Positions 19,360 through 31,140 of a stretch of 64,000 nt of DNA are shown one piece after another (position 1 is the first letter of the stretch; the number at the start of each line of letters is the position of its first letter). The stretch comes from Scalesia atractyloides. Its lineage: Eukaryota > Streptophyta > Magnoliopsida > Asterales > Asteraceae. The stretch covers positions 49,175,137 through 49,239,136 of the forward strand of contig CAMTDV010000017.1 of assembly GCA_947069175.1 (NCBI GenBank), given 5' to 3'. The notes beneath the pieces were generated by a model. That model ran no database searches and had not been told where the DNA came from. It saw nothing but the letters and a program-made list of their open reading frames with translations. A program made the translations under genes and the position numbers.

Positions 19360-22300
19360 ATGGATGATTTCCATAACGCCTTTGCTTCAACAGTGGCTTC
19401 TACATCAAATGCGAACGCAAATGCAAACGCAAATGCAAACGCGGTAAATCAGATGAGTCTGGATAATGAGATGGGGACTTCGGTTAAACCGCCAAAGTTG
19501 ATGAGCATGGATGAGTTTGAAGGATGGAAAGAAAAGTTCGTGAACTGGGTTCAAGCGAATCATTTCTACAGTTGGGTTGCTGTTCAAACCGGATATACAT
19601 GGCCAAAGGATGAACGTGATCAAGATCTTGCTCCGGTAAAGTTTATGCCAGAACTTAAAGATTCGTATGTGGCATAGAAGAAGATGATAAGTCTGATTCA
19701 GCAATCGGTGAAAGAAGACATCTTGATCTTGCTACCTGAATGCAAGACATCACAGATGTTGTGGAATGCACTATGTGCTAAATATCTGGGAAGTTCCGAG
19801 ATGATTAAAAGCAAGAAGGCCTTAATCAAGAAAGAGTTTGACATTTTCACGATAATCAAAGGCGAAACCATGAAACAGATGATCGATATATATTATCATT
19901 TGATGGTTCATGAGAAGACATGTTCTACATAAAACAGATGAAGAAATGATTGATAAGTTGGCTGATGCACTTCCTGAGGGGGAGTGGACGACATACTTGA
20001 TGGTATTGAAGAATAGTCCTAGTTGGATGCATTTCAAGTTATCAAGTTTCATTGACAAGTTAGAGGGACATGAAATGGAGATGCTAAAAATGGCCAAATC
20101 GAAGAATGCAAATGTTGTGCAAGACGTGGGTTTGTACTACAAAGGAGGTGTTCAAGAAATTTCGAGTCCGAAAACTCAAACGACGTTTAGTGCGAATATG
20201 AATTCTTCGAATCATTCGTTCCAAAGTCAACTGAACACTCAATCATACCTAAGTTATGATCAGAGTCCTCCGAACACAGGATATTCAAGTGCTAGTTCAA
20301 ATTCTTCGTTCCAGAACCAAACTAATCAGTCAAATCAGACACATCAATCTAGTTCTGATTCAAATGTGTTCCAGTGCAACATTGCGGTCAATCTGAAGAA
20401 TGTTTTCCCTGAAAAAGTGGCTAAACAACATATAACACTTCTTGCAACCATTCTTGAATCATATGAAAGTTTAGTTGCGGGAAAGATAGGGAATCCAGAG
20501 ATGACGACCGAGGATTACGATCAGGTTGATGAAGAGGAATTGGAACTGATGGATATCAAGTGGAGCTTAGCATCGATTATCAGAAGAGTCACAAAGTTTG
20601 TCGCGCTTACTGGAAGATACATTGGAAATTCGAGCAATAAACTTGGATTTGATAAATTGAAAGTAACGTGCTTCAAATATAGACAAAAGGGACATTTCAA
20701 ACGTGAGTGCACAAACCAAGAAGCAAGCGGCAATTAAAGCCCTTTTGGAAACAACAATGACTATTACAAGAAAGTGTTGTAGTACAAGTCATATCCAAAA
20801 ATAACTCAAGTAGAAGTTCAAGAAAATTCCTCAAAGCCAACCGAAAAAGCTCTAGTTGTGTCTCATGAAGACGAAGGGTTTGACTGGAATAATTATGTTG
20901 GCAAGAAGACTGGAGTTGCACTAATGGCAGAGATCATGGATGAATAAGAGTCAATGGTAGATGATGCAGCTCTTGAGAATGCGATCTTAGAAGAGTATTT
21001 GCAAAGAACAGAAGAAGAGGAGATGATCTATCATGAGACAAAGATGAAGAACGTTATTCCTCCTAATCTTCATTCTAGTTTTGCAGGTTGCTTTGGAGCT
21101 ACATCGCAAAAGCATGTGGTTGAAGAAAAGAAACTAGAGGTCGAGGAAATCATTGACGTGACGAAGGAGATGAACGAAGAAAATTTCACAAAGATTGCTG
21201 ACAAAGCCATGATGGCTAATCTGAAACAGGTAGGTTTAGAGGTAAAGGTGATTGAGAAAGAAGTTGTGAAAGTTGTGGAGGTTGAAAAACCTTGCATAAA
21301 GTGCACAAAACCTTGTGAGCAATGTGTTGAGAATCTCTAATAATAAGCGAACTAAATGTGCATAACGAAAATTTTAAATACGATTATCGCACGATGAAAG
21401 AAGCTTATGATAAGATGAAAGGCACTTATTGTAATGTTGAAAAAGCTAACTTAGAACAAGGTGCCACAATAAGAATGTTAAAAGCAACGATATTGAAAAA
21501 CAAGAAGCAATTAACATGTATATAAACACCATTTCTGAAACAAAACATGAGCTTCAAGAAATGAAAATTGAAACTGAACGGGTAAGACAACTTTTGCTCA
21601 GCTATACGACTAACGCTTATGTCATCGATCACATTCTTCCTACGATTAAGTCGGAAAAAAATGATGAAAAACTAAAAGGTAAGAAGCGTGGAGATTATAG
21701 CAATGTTCCACCTCTATTGTGCGAAATTTACTACCGCAAGAAAAATGATGGAATGGAGAAGGCACTCAATATAACAGTTTTGTCCGAAACGAAAAATGAG
21801 TTGCCTGAGAACATTGATGTAACTTACACAAATCCTAACGATGATAGCGAAGCGGTCGTGAAAAATGTGGTTGAAAATGTTTTGGGAAGTGAGTCTGATG
21901 ATGGCAGCTTTGATAGCGCCAACTCAAGTTTGAACAATTCAAAATCACAATCCGAAAATGACGATACGTCATAAGAATGTAGCCTAAGTGATGATCCTAA
22001 CGTTGTAATGTACAAAGTTAAGGAATCTGAAAGACTATATTTTGATGATAACTTTCCAATTCGAAATGTGAAAGAAGATCAAATCGATAAACTGTTCAAA
22101 CTTATTGAAGCATCATCAGATGATTTGGATAGAAATGAGAAAAAGTTTTACTCAAAACCCAAGAAAAACTATAACAACTACTGAAAGAATGGTGGTGATT
22201 TTCCTGAGAGTAGGAGAGCGAGTTTGGGTTTGGAAGTAGAAGATGAACCGAATAAGAAACAAAAGTCACCATTTCACGAATACAAGAATAAAAACATGAA

Positions 22301-22918
22301 ATTTGTGTTTGGGACAAACACGGTTCAGGAAGAGAATTCGATTGGAAAGCAATCGAACGATGAGTTTAAGAAGGAAAAAGAACTTCGTGATAAGGCTAAA
22401 TCTACAAGTGAAGTAAAACCCACGAGTGGACATTCTGCTGATACTCGGACTTGCTTCAAATGCAATGAAGTTGGTCATATTGCACGCAAGTGTCCGAAAT
22501 CAAAGCCTATGTATCAACGAAGAAAGGAAACTTCAAATGATGAGAAAGCACCCAGAGATTGTAAAGCCAATAACGATTTTAAAACGAAATAATGAATCTA
22601 ACATCGAAGTGAAACCTAAAAAATGAATCTAAAATTGAGAAATCAACTTTTGAAAAAGGTGAAACTTCTAAATCAAATGAAAACAAAGATTCAAAATTTT
22701 ACATCAAGAAAGCTCGAATGAAATCTCAATCATGGGTTGCAAAGAAAACACCATCATCATCTGAAGGTTCAAAGATAACTACTGCATCAGTTAAGAATGA
22801 AAATGACAAAGACATTAAGACTGATCAGAAGTTACCAAATGTTGATTTGCAAATTCCTACTTATGACATCCCGAATCCACCCAAGACTGGAAAGGCTTGG
22901 GTTTCCCTCTTTAAATAA
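19360..22918 (+). pseudogene. gag: gag of element C, degenerate
   Basis: Start at the ATG at 19360; a (NA)n dipeptide run encoded by GCAAAC-type repeats lies near residue 25. The UBN2-type core is visible, including an EEELELMDIKWSLA stretch. Knuckle 1 (20669-20710) reads CFKYRQKGHFKREC, so the second Cys codon TGT is TAT. A long acidic, coiled-coil linker includes KPCIKCTKPCEQC (about 21290-21326) and a YVIDHILP motif shared with D. Knuckle 2 (22452-22493) is intact: CFKCNEVGHIARKC. It ends KAWVSLFK then TAA (22916-22918), the same ending type as B and D. Lesions: TAG at 19675-19677, a shift near 19910, TAA at 20735-20737 and others. Confidence 0.85.
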
Positions 22919-22931
22919 GTTCTTTGATGTG

Positions 22932-25765
22932 CAGGGGCTCCCAAGATCCATCTTGTCAAAGTGGATTATGGATAGCGGAGCTTCATGTCACATGACTGGA
23001 ATGCGTGCCTTGCTCTTCGATATTAAAGCAATCAATGGAGGGTACGTGGGATTCGCGGGTAATCAAGGAGGTAGAATTGTTGCAGAGGGAAAGTTATCTA
23101 ATGGTGTGGTGTCATTTGATAAGGTCAACTATATTTCCGAGCTGGAGAACAATCTTCTCAGTATTTTCAGATCTGTGATAAGCAGTTTACCACCCATTTC
23201 AACGACAAGGAGTGCATGATTATTAAACCGGGCTTTAAGATTCCAGAAGAGTGGATTCTCATGCGCGCTCTTCATGAGAATGATCTTTATGTGCTGGATA
23301 TGAGCGTTGCTACAACTACTTCAAAGTCGGCTCAATGTTTCGTAACGAAGGCCACCTAGAAGGAATCAATACTTTGGCACAGAAAGATGGGTTAATACAC
23401 CTCAGAAAATGAATCACCTGGTTCACAATGATTTAGTTGAAGGAGTGAATCTTAGAAGCTTTCACATGATTGAAAATTGTCTTGAATGTAAGAAAGGAAA
23501 ACAGATTAAAAAATCACATCCAAGAAAGATTCATAACTCTATTAAGCTGCCGCTCGAAAGACTGCATATGGATCTCTTCGGTCTAGTGAATGTGCGAAGT
23601 ATATCTGGAGATCTTTACTGTCTCGTCGTCACTGATGATTATTCTAGATTTTCATGGGTCTTCTTCCAAGAGAGCAAAGACGAAATGTTTGATAATCTCA
23701 TGATCCTCTCCAGGAAGATTGAAAATCTGTACCATCTCCCTATTAGAAGAATCCGAAGTATAACGTTACAGAATTCAAGAACGCCCGAATGAAAGAATTT
23801 TGCAACAACAAAGGCATCTTACACGAATTCAGTGCTCCATACACTCTGCAACAGAATGGAGTGGCTGAGAGGAAGAATAGAATGTTAATAGAAACAACAA
23901 GAACTATGCTTGCAGATTCAAAGCTTCCTGTCAGTTTCTGGGGTGAAGCAGTCGTAGCAGCATGCTATACATTGAACAGAGTCTTGACGGTCAAACCTAC
24001 CAGGAAGACTTGCTTTGAACTGCTAAACCGAAGGAAACCCATTCTAAAGTATTTAGAACCGTTTGGCACACCTTGTACAGTCATTGATACATATGGAAAG
24101 TTTGGTGACAAAACAATAGATGGTTTCTTTGTCGGCTACGCAAGCCCACTCAAGAGAGTCTATCTTCCAAGTTTGAGAAGAGTGGTAGAAGCACAGCACG
24201 TCGACTGTTTTCGATATACAACTCCTATTCAAAGAGCAGGCGATGCTTGGTTATTCAATTATAGTGAATTGTGGAAATCATTTGACTTGCCAGAAGAGCC
24301 TTCTGAAGAAGACATTGCTGTGTTATATTATCTACATCAGTCGGCTAATCAAGAGCAGATTATCAGACCAATAGTGGTTAATCAACCAACTGTTGGATCA
24401 TCTTCCTCTGGTGAAGGCCCAAGCAGTAGCGGTGTTCAAGTTGAACAATCTCATGAAGAAGAAGTGACACCGGCTATAGAACCAGTAAATACTACAGAGG
24501 AACCCAATCTTTCTCAAGCACATAATTTCGATTCTGACGACGCTTTGATGATGATGGAGAATCTTCTTCTGACGAAGAATATGAGCAGATCACAAGTTTG
24601 TTAAATCAATCTGCTGGCCCAAGTACTCGAAATGAATCGTCTTCTAGTGCTCCCGTAGTTGAATCGATGGTTGATCAAAATATTACTAATCAGGAGAGTA
24701 CTGTTGATGTTCCAAGTGAGGTGATACCGAGAGCTTATTCATACCACCCATCGGATTATATAATTGGTGAATTGCAAACTGGCATAAGAACAAGGAGCCA
24801 GATCAACAAAGCTTTGAGTTGCTTCTACACTAAAACAGCTCCAGTTCAAGATTACTGTACTTATCAGTGTTTTATATCCCAGATAGAGCCGAAGAATGTT
24901 TCTGAAGCTTTAGGAGATGAGAATTGGGTGCTTGCAATGCAAGTAGAATTACTACAATTCGAAAAGCTGGGGGTATGGAAACTTGTTGACCTTCCGGAGA
25001 ATCAAAAGGCGATAGATACTAAATGGGTCTTCAAGTGCAAGCACGATGATCGTGGAGTGATAGTGCGTAACAAAGCTCGGCTCGTTGTCAAAGGTTTCAT
25101 CAACAAGAAGGAATTGATTATACAGAAGTATATGCACCAGTTGCAAGATTGGAGTCCATTCGCATTTTCCTTGCATTCGCTGCTTGGAAATGTTTTAAAG
25201 TGTATCAATTAGATGTGAAATCCGCTTTTCTGTACGGTAAGCTATGAGAGAAAGTGTACGTCGGCCAACCACCGGGGTTTGTCTATCCGCTGAACAAAAA
25301 GAAAGCCTATCTTCTGGATAAAGCACTATATGGTTTGCATCAGGCCCCGAGAGCCTGGTACGAGACGTTATCTCAACATCTCATTGGCAACGACTTTATT
25401 AGAGGAACAATGGATAGTACGCTTTTTACCAGAGAAGTTGGAAGTCATCTAATTATTGTACAAATTTATGTGGATTACATCATCTTTGGTTCGACAAATG
25501 ACGATCTTTGCAAAGAGTTTGAGAATATCATGAAGAAGAAATTCGAGATGAGCTCTATGGGTGAAATGAAATTCTTCCTCGGATTGCAAGTTGATCAGTT
25601 GCCAGACGGTATTTTCATTCACCAAACCAAGTATGTTCATGAGATATTGAAGAAGTTTGAGATGGATAGCATGAAGCCGTTATCTACTCCTCTGGCACTC
25701 AATCACAGAATTTGCATTGATGAAACCAGAACCAAAGTTGATGATACTCTTTACAGGTCGATGAT
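22932..25765 (+). pseudogene. pol: pol of element C, 5' part (protease, integrase, RT), degenerate
   Basis: The pol frame opens at a conserved GTGCAGGGG, one base out of frame with gag. Protease: WIMDSGASCHMTG, Asp at 22971-22973. Integrase: first Asp at 23571-23573 (HMDLFG). The second catalytic region, normally RSDNG, is destroyed by a one-base loss near 23760. Glu is at 23867-23869 (NGVAERKNR). RT: KWVFKCKHDD, KARLVVKGF, LYGLHQAPRAWYE; the active site reads YVDY (25467-25478) instead of YVDD. Other lesions: a frameshift near 23165, a GAG-to-TAG change near 23358, and shifts near 23395 and 25100. At 25765 the frame is cut by solo LTR E in the SMIGSLMYL motif and resumes at 28222. Confidence 0.93.
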
Positions 25766-25954
25766 TGTAACATCCGTCAAAAACCGGGTTAACCAAACCC
25801 GCTTCGTTTATTAACCGAACATCCAGTTAAAAATTTCGTTGCGTATTTAATGCTCAAATTAATTTTATACAATACATAATTAATAAATATATTAGAATTT
25901 AAAATCTATAATTGAAAATTTATAATAAATAATGAAAAAAAATAATTTGCTGAT

Positions 25955-25985
25955 GCCGGGTTTCGAACCCGGGTCAGCCGGATAA
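25955..25985 (-). other. tRNA-like T-arm (B box) on the minus strand in LTR E
   Basis: On the minus strand the sequence reads CCCGGGTTCGAAACCCGG, a perfect T-arm type hairpin containing the B-box GGTTCGAAACC. No full tRNA cloverleaf is evident. Confidence 0.5.
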
Positions 25986-26748
25986 AACCCTCCAAGACTT
26001 AACTCACACACAACATACCACTCCGCACTTGTGTTATTTGTTGATAATACTGAAACAATTAACACTTAATAAAAAACTCGAAACTCAAAACCAGCGCGCC
26101 CAAATCCGCAGACGCCGGAAAATACGCGAAATTACGACGGTTTCCTTTGACTCCGGAATCAAGCAAGTATAACGGATGATAAACGTCGGTTATAACCGAA
26201 AACTCGATTCAATTTCATTCATGAACCGTGAATTTCATAACCAAAAACTTGAAATCACATATACTTAAAAATACCTTCAGTCAGGAAAACCCAACTCGCT
26301 TATTCACTCGAATCAGCTCTCAACACACTCGCTAACCTCCCTACAAGTCCCTAATCGGCAAGAACAACTCGCCGGAAACTTTCTGCAACTCGCCGGAAAA
26401 CCGAACCCATTTCATCACCGTGCCTTACTCTAAAAACAGAACATCTAGAGCTCATACCGAAGCCACCCACACTCACCTCAAGCTTCCTGAAGACCCTCTG
26501 CCGCAAGATACACGTCGCCGAAATAACCTGCTGTCATCGGAATCTCGCCGGCGAAACAGGGGATCTCTGTCGGTATATCTTATACCTAATCTCTCTCATT
26601 TTTATTAATCTCATATGTAGTTAATCACAATTTACTAAAGAAATTGATTAATTTATCAAAACAGTCGGGATTTGGTTTCTGGGTAATGTTTACGAAGAAG
26701 ATGAAGTTTTAGATTGTGTATATATGTAACATAAATCGGGTTATATCT

Positions 26749-27163
26749 CGGGTTAGACACACAGTCCAGCGGTGGACTGTGTGCAAACAACTAACACACG
26801 TCTCGAGTTCGATCCTTGACACAATCTCATTCTCTGTAATAAAAATGTTTCCTTTTTAAACTGAACCGGATCAAATCGCAGAGAGATATTAAGTTTAATA
26901 AAAATCAGTATATTAACCAGGTTAGACACACAGTCCAGCGGTGGACTGTGTGCAGCACTAAACCACAGGTCCCGGGTTCGAGACCTGTTGAGGGCACCGG
27001 TCTGATATAATTAAATCCTTTTTAAAATAAATGATTTCGGATTAAATTAAATAGTGCATAAATATAATTAAAAACAGAAATATTTCGGGTTAGACACGTA
27101 GCTCAGTTGGTAGAGCTGCGTGCATGCGTACGGGAGGTCTCGGGTTCGAGCCTCACCCAGCGC
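26749..27163 (+). repeat. Three tRNA-like units with A/B-box pairs in LTR E
   Basis: Three units start GGTTAGACACRYAG at about 26750, 26920 and 27088. The third has a consensus A box in TAGCTCAGTTGGTAGAGC (27099-27116) and a B box GGTTCGAGCCT (27143-27153) 44 bases downstream, the normal tRNA spacing. The first two share a hairpin CAGTCCA-GCGG-TGGACTG in the A-box position and B boxes at 26805-26815 (GAGTTCGATCC) and 26975-26985 (GGTTCGAGACC). Acceptor stems do not pair convincingly, so these are not functional tRNAs. They could be tRNA-derived SINE heads or an internal Pol III promoter array. Confidence 0.65.
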
Positions 27164-27651
27164 ATACATACACACGATCGAACCGGTCAAACAGTCAACA
27201 GTCACAGTCAAACAGTCGACGGTCAATGGTCAATGGTCAACCCAAAAAGTCAACATTTTTTTTTATATTTTTATTTTAAAAATCAATTAAAAATACTTAA
27301 AAATAATGTTTTTAAAGTTAGAAAATAACCTTAAACTCACAAAAATAAATCTAAAAACCCTATTAAAATTGTTAATAAAATCTACCTATTTACCGTACAT
27401 TTCCGTATTATTTAGGTTAGTTTTTCCTCGTCGATCAACACTCCAAACTCGTACGCATTCAACATCATCTATGTGAGTGAATTCTTACAAATTCCCTTTT
27501 TATTCATGTTTTGGGGTGTATCATGTGTCACTTAAACTAATTCGCTTATTCAAACTCGTGCTATACCATATTATGATCTAAACTTAGAATGTAAATATTG
27601 TTTGTTATTATGTATTACATATTGTCAAGTTGTATGCAAATTAATTGTTAG

Positions 27652-27808
27652 GCCCATCAGTTCCTCGTGGGAGACGAGTTGAACAACGCGTGCCTTAAAA
27701 CTCATTCATTAGGCCCATCAGTTCTTAGAACAACGCGTGCCTCAAAACTCATTCATTAGGCCCATCAGTTCCTCGTGGGAGACGAGTTGAACAACGCGTG
27801 CCTCAAAA
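27652..27808 (+). repeat. Tandem repeat, about 64 bp, three units (middle one deleted)
   Basis: Units begin TAGGCCCATCAGTTC and end CGTGCCTCAAAACTCATTC. Units 1 and 3 contain CTCGTGGGAGACGAG, a hairpin; unit 2 lacks about 20 bases there. Confidence 0.92.
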
Positions 27809-28221
27809 CAATCTATTGTTGTATGTGTGTGCAATATTTAATATTAAGTGTTTTGTGAATAAATTTACATTTACATTTACTCATATGTGGTTATGCACTT
27901 TATTTTATAATCAATACAATAAACTCGTTTAGATGTTTTTCATCGGATTCACTCGCCAACTTTTTGTTGATCCAAAAACCATTTTTACACATGATACAGG
28001 TGGACAGGATGAAGCAAGGAAAACATAGGAAAAGTGCCTTAGAAGAAAAATAATGAAGGCTAGAAAGATGTATAGAACATGTTGTACTAGTATGATTTGA
28101 TTGTATGATCTTCTTTAAAATTGTAATAATAAATATGAAACATTATAATAAATGTCATGAGCTTTGATGAAAACCCAATCATGCCCCAATCACCTTTTCC
28201 GCTGCGGGTCGGGGTGTGACA

Positions 28222-28916
28222 ATGATAGGATCACTTATGTATCTGATGGCATCTCGCCCGGATATAGTGTATCCTACCTGCCTCTGTGCACGTTATCAAT
28301 CAAGTCCCAGAATATCTCACATGCAGATCGTGAAGCGAATTTTCAGATACTTGAAGGGGTGTCCAAGAACCGGCTTGTGGTATCCAAGAATGACAACTTC
28401 GATCTGACGGGATATGCAGACTCTGATTTCGGTGTTGACAGATTGAACGCAAAGTCTACGACGGCTGGTTGCCAGTTCTTCAGAACACGTTTAGTAACTT
28501 GGCAGTGCAAGATACAAACCACAGTCACTCTCTCTACTTGTGAGGCTGAATACATCTCGGCTTCCAGTTGTTCTCAAATCTTTTGGATACAACAACGGAT
28601 GAGAGACTATGGATTGCAATTTCTTGACACTCCATTATATGTAGACAACAAGGCAGCAATCGACCTAACAAAAAATCCAGTTCATCACTCTCAAACAAAA
28701 CATATCGAGATTCGTTACCAGTTTATTCGTGATTGCTACGAAAAAAGATTGGTACGAATTGAGAAAATCCACACCAATGTTCAAAAAGCTGATTTTTATA
28801 CCAAACCTTTTAGTCTTTCACGGTTTATATACTTAATGAGACTTAATGGTATGAAAAATGTTTTGACAGGTGCGGAAGCAGAGGTTGAATATGGATCGGA
28901 CGACGAGTTCTCGTGA
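28222..28916 (+). pseudogene. pol: pol of element C, 3' part (end of RT, RNase H)
   Basis: Resumes after solo LTR E with GSLMYLMASRPDIVYPTCL. Then come RNase H motifs GYADSDFG (Asp), STCEAEYISASS (Glu retained) and PLYVDNKAAIDL (Asp), followed by HIEIRYQFIRDCYEK and QKADFYTKPF. One frameshift lies near 28385. The pol frame ends at 28914-28916. Confidence 0.92.
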
Positions 28917-28988
28917 TCTTCATTAGTTTGTTACCTTTTAGGATTAGAATTTTTTAAAACTAAAATACAAAAATATGTTTTTGATTTT

Positions 28989-28996
28989 AGGGGGAT
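28989..28996 (+). other. First purine tract of C, after pol
   Basis: TTTTAGGGGGATAAA, about 75 bases past the pol stop, matching the position of tract 1 in B. Confidence 0.7.
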
Positions 28997-29280
28997 AAAT
29001 GAAACGACAAAATACAAAAACATATGAAAAACCAAAAAGTAAAAAAACATGAAAAAGACAAAAAGAATTTTGTGTTAAAAGGGAAATGATAGTACATCAG
29101 TGGACTATCACAGTATGCTAAAGATTTGAAAAGTTTAAAGTCTTACTGTGGATGTGTCAATAGGCTTTACACGTTCAGTAGATTGTTTCCGGGATATTAG
29201 CTAAATTTTACAACTGCTTAAACTTGTGGATTAACATCTGTCGGATATATGGACTTAGTACTCTGAAATTTCGTTTGAGA

Positions 29281-29640
29281 GATTGCCTGATTCTGAGATA
29301 CGGGGTCTTTATAGATGATTGATATCTGGGGTATTATACCTGTTCTTCTGATTTTGCGAAAGTAATAGCCTAGAACTTCTATAATGCTTTTGCTAAAAAC
29401 CGTAAACTGCAACAAAAATGAAAGAATCGAAAGATCTAATCAATTGTAGTGCTTAAAAGATTCCAGTTTTTGAACACACCTTAAAGTCGAGCCTTCATCT
29501 CTTTGTCGATACAGTGGTATTAACCAGAGTTCTCAAGGCTTCGCATAACCCAGATACAGATATCAATTACGCTATACTCACTTGTAAGATGAAATCTAGG
29601 GAATCTTGATACGGGAGTATATACTGAGATGAGAACCATA
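29281..29640 (+). other. Conserved noncoding zone of C (two blocks)
   Basis: Block 1 (29281-29340: GATTGCCTGATTCTGAGATA, CGGGGTCTTTATAG, ATCTGGGGTATTATA) and block 2 (29571-29634: GCTATACTCACTTGTAAGAT, CTTGATACGGGAGTATATAC) match B and D in order and spacing. No conserved ORF. The rest of 28997-30286 shows nothing else I can support. Confidence 0.72.
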
Positions 29641-30286
29641 GTTTGAGTCAAGTTTCATAATTCTAACTAAGATATCTTGGAACAATTGAGAAGTGTGTCG
29701 AAGTTTAAGTGGACAAACATATCGACAATCTAGGTAAACAAGTTTAGAAATTAAAGTCATCAAAAGGTCAACGGTACTGGTGATATGTCTCAATCAACTG
29801 ATATGATCCTTAGACATGAATTCACAAAAATATGTCTGTAAATATGTTTGTACATAGTTTATTTGATTTCAGATTTAAATCCAAAAGGATTTTCAGTGTG
29901 TTTTAGCATAAACTTTCGAAAATTCAAAAAGATTTTTGTTTCTACATTGTTTTCAACAGCCAATGATGGAAAGCGGATCTTCAGAGTTCGGAATGGTGCA
30001 AGTTGTTGGAAATCTTGATGACAACAGGTTGGGAGCTAATCTGTAAAATCAAAATACACAAAAACGATGATAAGTTCATTAATTTGAAACTTTAATTTGA
30101 AGAAAAACATCAGTTTGTTCATGACGGGTCAAATCGAGGTCATTAACTTGGACTCGGCAGACAAATTGGTTAACCAAGGTCATTAACTTGGACTTGGTCA
30201 ACTGAGTGGATTTTCATAACTGGTAAACATGTGAAAGTTCAGGGTTAAAAATAAAAAAATTGAAAAAGTTTGAAATTGGACCTTGA

Positions 30287-31055
30287 ACAAGTTCGGCCGA
30301 AGTTGTCATCCTTGAATTGTTTCAATTAGTGATAACTTCGGGCGAAGTTGCTGGTTAGTTATTGTGGAGATGTTGACAAGTTCGCCCGAACTTGTCTAAC
30401 TATAAATAATGATGTTCGCTCAAATATTCATTTTATCTGATCTGTATATCTTCGAGTGAACTTGAGCATTTCTGAGAGATTTGTGAATTTGAAAAATATA
30501 CGCCGTTATACTGCCCAAATTGAGTCCTGTTATAAGTGATTGGAACACTTATGAACATGGCATAGGTATATATTGCTTAAATCATCCATGAATTTGACAT
30601 GTTTGAACAGATTGGACCGAAAATGTTAAAATCAGTAGATCTAGGTTCACTTTGAACAAATTGAAGGGTGAAATATGTTAATAAACGTATAAATAATATA
30701 AACAAACCATAAAATCGATCATTGGATCTGTTGTTGTGTTGCAGGTATGTTGGAGAAGACAACAAGTTCGCCGAACTTGTTGAAGGTGTTTTACATCAAC
30801 TTCGGGCGAAGTTGTCCAACATCATAATAAGATCTGAAAATACAACAAGTTCGCTCGAACTTGTTGTAAATGTTTAAAAAATTGTTTTATCACAAGTTCT
30901 TCCGAACTTGTTGTAAAATTGTCAAAACTTGTTTTCATTACAAGTTCACCCGAACTTGTTAAAACTCAAAATAAAATCATGTAAATGGCATGTTCGAGCG
31001 AAGTTGTGAAAATTGTAATGTTTTGGTGTATCAAGTTTGCCCGAACTTGATGTAT
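30287..31055. repeat. Palindrome array before and within the leader of the C third ORF
   Basis: About eleven copies of the C-family palindrome (ACAAGTTCGCCCGAACTTGT and variants such as CAACTTCGGGCGAAGTTG). They start near 30287, 30332, 30373, 30446, 30762, 30797, 30842, 30892, 30941, 30990 and 31037. Three lie upstream of the internal TATA; the later ones lie in the proposed intron. Confidence 0.92.
30375..30408 (+). promoter_or_regulatory. Internal promoter of C third ORF: palindrome plus TATA
   Basis: A palindrome with arms GACAAGTTCG and CGAACTTGTC (30375-30396) is followed 3 bases later by CTATAAATA (30400-30408). This repeats the palindrome-TATA order of the LTR of the same element. 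Confidence 0.65.
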
Positions 31056-31116
31056 TGTGTTGAAAGATTGTGTAAATTGTCTAAATGCTTTATTTTCTTG
31101 TCCGCAAAATAATCAG
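30745..31116 (+). other. Candidate 5'UTR intron of C third ORF
   Basis: Donor-like GCAG|GTATGT at 30744/30745; acceptor-like TAATCAG ending 31116 after a pyrimidine-rich CTTTATTTTCTTGTCC. The ATG follows at 31141. The 372 bases hold most of the palindrome array. The same GCAG could instead be the acceptor of an earlier intron (donor near 30565), so the exon structure is not settled. Confidence 0.4.
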
Positions 31117-31140
31117 CTTTCATTTTCGAAGGTCCACAAC

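Larger units (their letters stand above)
25766..28221 (+). mobile_element. Solo LTR E, gypsy-type, inside pol of C
   Basis: Begins TGTAACATCC and ends GGGGTGTGACA, with TG...CA termini. Flanked by the 5-bp duplication ATGAT (25761-25765 and 28222-28226). No primer site, internal region or second LTR, so it is a solo LTR of about 2.46 kb. The termini resemble those of solo LTR F and of chromovirus-type Ty3/gypsy LTRs, from recall. It contains tRNA-like Pol III box pairs, a 64-bp tandem repeat and no supported ORF. Gypsy assignment is by terminal sequence only. Confidence 0.85.

Noticed and set aside
19131..19367. Short plus-strand frame in the leader of C with repeated CP/TC residues
   Set aside because: Encoded by the palindrome array itself; the gag start at 19360 is better supported.
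27087..27163. A functional tRNA gene
   Set aside because: A and B boxes and their spacing are right, but acceptor and anticodon stems do not pair; called tRNA-like only.
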